The notes below the pieces were generated by a model, which was given only the letters and a program-made list of their open reading frames with translations, did not search any database and was not told the DNA's origin. From Actinomycetota bacterium (lineage in GTDB: Bacteria > Actinomycetota > Thermoleophilia > Solirubrobacterales > Solirubrobacteraceae), in contig JAHWJM010000017.1 of assembly GCA_019348435.1 (NCBI GenBank), positions 1-15,566 on the forward strand: a DNA stretch of 15,566 nucleotides, in the 5' to 3' direction. Shown here one piece after another: positions 13,775 to 15,566 of this stretch (position 1 is its first letter; every line of letters starts with the position of its first letter). Both the position numbers and the translations under genes were made by a program.

Positions 13775-14206
13775 CGCCGCGCTCGCATCCGCCTGTCGCG
13801 ATCGGGCCCTACGTCTCGCCGTGGAAGTACTCCACGCCGGCAGAATGCGGCGCGATGAGGTCGTCGTCTTGGTTGCCGGTCCAGATCGCGATCTTGTCGC
13901 TGAGCCTGATCGATCGTCGAGGTGTCAGTCCTTCAGGCAAGCTGCGTCCGTGCGGGAGGGCCGGGTGCCCGGAGAGGCGGGAGCCAGCCCGCCGCGCTGC
14001 GCCGCGTCCGTCAACGCCTCGATGAACGCCCCGTGGACGGTGCGGGGGAACGGCAGCGTCGCGGCCGTCATCGCCGATAGTGCGCCGGCCGCGCCGGATA
14101 GCCTCACGGCCATGACCGCGACGTCGCTGCTCGGGCCGGGCGCGCTCCCCGCGTTTGTCGCCTCCGCCGGCGGCGACTCCTTCAGCGGCTGTCGATCCGA
14201 ACTGCG
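13775..14206. other. Region without an intact gene
   Basis: These 432 bp hold no open frame that I believe encodes a full protein. They contain a short coding-like stretch on the minus strand (listed separately) and two adjacent GC hairpins, CCGGG-TG-CCCGG (13961-13972) and GGCGGG-AGCCAG-CCCGCC (13976-13993), with no T-run. A plus-strand open frame of 62 codons from ATG 14022 overlaps the start of the next gene but has no ribosome binding site or family features. Confidence 0.5.
13809..13910 (-). pseudogene. Possible remnant: C-terminal end of a lost gene
   Basis: On the minus strand the frame reads IRLSDKIAIWTGNQDDD, then LIAPHSAGVEYFHGET, then TAG (13809-13811). Nearly every codon in this stretch ends in G or C, as in real genes here. 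Upstream in the same frame, beyond about 13911, codons switch to low-GC third positions (GGA, CCT, GAA, ACA, CGA) and no start codon with a ribosome binding site is found. This looks like the 3' end of a gene whose 5' part was lost. I do not recognise the family. It could also be a chance frame. Confidence 0.3.
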
Positions 14207-14704
14207 ATGAGTCAGGGCGCGGTGCGGGCGGCAGTCGCCGTCTTCCTGCTCGGGGTGCTGGGCGTCTGGCTCATCAAGCCGATCGGCAACGCGTGCCCGG
14301 ATCTGGGCCGGCTGCCGGCGGGCAGCCAGAGCTCCTCGTCGCCATCGTTCGCGCCGCCGCTGACGCGCACCTGCACGTACACCACGGTGGACGGAACGCA
14401 GGCCCGCAAGCGGTACGTGCCGGTCGTCGACTGGCTCATCCTCGCTGTGGTCGCCGGCGTGGTGGGAGCCGGCGTCGGTCTGGCCGGGCCGGGCACGCCG
14501 GCGGCCGAGCGGGCGCCAGGACCGAAGCGGACGCAGCGGCCCGAGCGGGCGCCGCGGCGCGAGCGGGCGCAGCGGCCCGAGCCGGCGCCGCGGCCCCAGC
14601 GCGCGCAGAGACCCCGACGTGCACCGTCCCAGACCGCCGACGAGCGTGCTGTCGCACGCGCCCGCGAGCGCCAGGAGCGCGCGCGCCGCCGCGAGGGCGG
14701 CTGA
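14207..14704 (+). CDS. Two-helix membrane protein with Arg/Pro-rich cytoplasmic tail, function unknown
   Basis: A 165-residue protein. Helix 1 spans about residues 5-24 and helix 2 about 75-93. Between them is a roughly 50-residue loop with two cysteines (Cys30 in NACPDL and Cys56 in RTCTYT) that could form a disulfide outside the cell. After helix 2 the tail is very rich in Arg, Pro, Ala and Glu and is built partly of a 12-residue repeat (see the DNA repeat at 14534). It ends with a charged helix-like stretch, DERAVARARERQERARRREGG. By the positive-inside rule both ends would be cytoplasmic. The ATG at 14207 has no strong ribosome binding site. No family recognised. Regular coding statistics, the clear two-helix layout and the stop just before a convergent gene support it. 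Confidence 0.68.
   Translation: MSQGAVRAAVAVFLLGVLGVWLIKPIGNACPDLGRLPAGSQSSSSPSFAPPLTRTCTYTTVDGTQARKRYVPVVDWLILAVVAGVVGAGVGLAGPGTPAAERAPGPKRTQRPERAPRRERAQRPEPAPRPQRAQRPRRAPSQTADERAVARARERQERARRREGG
14534..14625 (+). repeat. 36-bp (12-codon) tandem repeat in the membrane-protein tail
   Basis: Unit 1 (14534-14569) and unit 2 (14570-14605) are near-identical 36-mers beginning CAGCGGCCCGAGC. They encode QRPERAPRRERA and QRPEPAPRPQRA. A degenerate partial unit starting QRPRRAP follows from 14606. The unit is a whole number of codons. Confidence 0.85.
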
Positions 14705-14726
14705 GGCAACGCCGTCGCGGCCGCGC

Positions 14727-15098
14727 TCAGCGCGCCCAGGGCACTTCGACCGAGTCCTCCTGCGGGCTATCGCGCGCCACGACGTACTCCGCGGGCTCGG
14801 TCTCCGAGGGGTTCTCCAGCAGGTGCGTCTCGCGCGGCGGGACGTAGACCATGTCGCCGGGCTCGAGCGTGAAGCCATGCTCGAGCTCCTCGCCCCAGCG
14901 CACGTTCAGCCGGCCCGCCAGCATGTAGACCGCAGACTCACAGTCCGCATGGAAGTGCGGCCGCGACTGCGTCCCCGCGGGGACGCGGAAGACCCCCATG
15001 TAGATGTTCGTCGCGCCGGTTGTGAGCTGGGAGACCTCGGCGCCGCCGACGACTCCGCGCGGGACCCGCCGATCTGCTCCGGGTTTGACGATCTGCAC
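14727..15098 (-). CDS. Small single-domain cupin protein
   Basis: This 123-residue protein has cupin motif 1, GTQSRPHFHADCESAVYMLAG (metal-binding His48, His50, Glu54), and motif 2, GDMVYVPPRETHLLEN (third His at 92). Together they make one metal-binding beta barrel. Such proteins are often sugar isomerases, dioxygenases or small-molecule sensors, and this one cannot be assigned further. I chose GTG at 15096-15098, just before the first strand. A TTG at 15141 would add 15 residues of uncertain value. No good ribosome binding site is seen for either. It is convergent with the two-helix membrane protein (22 bp apart) and its promoter side faces the insertion sequence. Confidence 0.82.
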   Translation of the reverse strand: MQIVKPGADRRVPRGVVGGAEVSQLTTGATNIYMGVFRVPAGTQSRPHFHADCESAVYMLAGRLNVRWGEELEHGFTLEPGDMVYVPPRETHLLENPSETEPAEYVVARDSPQEDSVEVPWAR

Positions 15099-15143
15099 CA
15101 GCGGGAGACTACTCGCAGACCAGATTGTCGGAAACCCGCGCAA

Positions 15144-15287
15144 CGCAAGTTCGACGTTCTGGCTGCGCGTGTCCAGTCGGCGACCGGCACGCCTAGCTGT
15201 AGTTCCTAGTCGCCTTCGTCAGTGAGGACATCCGCGCCTCGCTGGAGGCTGAGCAGCTGCGAAGCACGCTCAGTCCAGGAGGCCCGG
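15144..15287. mobile_element. Left flank of the IS481-type element
   Basis: This is non-coding sequence between the cupin promoter side and the transposase start. The left terminal repeat of the element should lie here. TG-starting positions near 15168 and 15197 are possible ends, but the right end is outside the window, so no repeat pair can be matched and no target duplication can be shown. Confidence 0.35.
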
Positions 15288-15566
15288 ATGCAGGTGCACG
15301 CTAGAGCTCCGCTCAGTCCGATCGGCAGGCGACGCGTCGTCGCTCGCCATCAACCGCGCAAGACGCCCGTCGACCGCGTCCGCGCGATCTGCCCGCTGCG
15401 GCGCCTGCACATGACCGCGGCCGAGATCGCCGAGGTGTTATCGATGCCGCTGTCGACCGTCTCGGCCGTGCTGTCGCGCGAGGGGCTTGGCAAGCGCTCG
15501 CGCCTGACGCCGATCGAGCCACCCAACCGCTACGAGCGCCGGGCCGCAGGCGAACTGGTCCACATC
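15288..15566 (+). CDS. IS481-family transposase, internally deleted N-terminal part, runs off window
   Basis: The frame is open from ATG 15288 to the window edge (93 codons). AGGAGG at 15277-15282 precedes the ATG by 5 bp, the best ribosome binding site in the window. The start MQVHARAPLSPIGRRRVV and the segment PVDRVRAICPLRRLHMTAAEIAEVL, then STVSAVL and EPPNRYERRAAGELVHI, match the N-terminal part of IS481 transposases. That includes the second helix-turn-helix and the approach to the DDE domain. The first helix-turn-helix, normally about 40-45 residues between GRR..V and the ..RHQPRKTP segment, is missing, and the frame is kept. The copy is therefore probably inactive or dependent on another copy. 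The catalytic domain lies outside the window. Confidence 0.8.
   Translation, partial: MQVHARAPLSPIGRRRVVARHQPRKTPVDRVRAICPLRRLHMTAAEIAEVLSMPLSTVSAVLSREGLGKRSRLTPIEPPNRYERRAAGELVHI

Noticed and set aside
14022..14210. Plus-strand 62-codon open frame
   Set aside because: There is no ribosome binding site or recognisable feature, and it overlaps the next gene start by 4 bp in a region with weak coding signal.
14534..14625. CRISPR-like direct repeats of 36 bp
   Set aside because: The units are adjacent without spacers and are codon repeats within a protein tail.
13925..14878. Minus-strand open frame of about 317 codons across the two-helix gene and the cupin gene region
   Set aside because: Its sequence is biased low-complexity and it lies antisense to the two-helix protein, which has a clearer layout.

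Overview
The window is very GC-rich, with third codon positions almost all G or C, many GTG starts and genes packed tightly on both strands. Together with several actinobacterial family types (a TB7.3-like free-standing biotin carrier, a YbdK-type carboxylate-amine ligase, a DUF1461 membrane protein), this suggests a chromosomal segment of a high-GC actinobacterium. A Thermoleophilia/Solirubrobacterales-like lineage is my best guess, but this is inference from protein style and not a database match.

Layout. (1) 1-1799, plus strand: the end of a spermidine-synthase-like gene interrupted by an in-frame TAG, then a YbdK-type glutamate-cysteine-ligase-family gene. (2) 1763-6389, minus strand, read bioB > bioF > bioD > DUF2071 > DUF1461: a biotin synthesis operon whose last two genes are unrelated passengers that appear translationally coupled to it. 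(3) 6390-6547: a divergent control region with hairpins. It is followed on the plus strand by a 55-residue glycine/arginine-rich peptide gene with a good ribosome binding site. (4) 6734-8637, minus strand, read biotin carrier > methylmalonyl-CoA-decarboxylase-like crotonase > exonuclease III. (5) 8688-10285, plus strand: a family 2 glycosyltransferase, a possible PH-like protein and a four-helix membrane protein. (6) A perfect 14-bp inverted repeat lies between this run and a convergent SAM-dependent methyltransferase (10392-11021, minus). (7) A 449-bp divergent intergenic region, then glpK and a PlsC-type acyltransferase as a tight plus-strand pair. (8) 13775-14206: no intact gene, but a short stretch on the minus strand looks like the tail of a lost gene. 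(9) A two-helix membrane protein with an arginine/proline repeat tail, a convergent cupin gene, and at the right edge the start of an IS481-family transposase that has lost an internal block while staying in frame.

How the genes fit together. Biotin made by BioB/F/D (with bioA and the early pimelate genes elsewhere) would be attached to carrier proteins such as the small one at 8425-8637. Its neighbour is a crotonase that resembles acyl-CoA decarboxylases, so both belong to acyl-CoA carboxylation/decarboxylation chemistry. GlpK and the acyltransferase form a short route from glycerol towards phospholipid. Most of the window is ordinary housekeeping and metabolism. I do not see a defence island, CRISPR array, prophage or biosynthetic cluster. 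The most unusual items are the tiny cationic peptide opposite bioB, the passengers of the biotin operon, the interrupted polyamine synthase and the internally deleted transposase.
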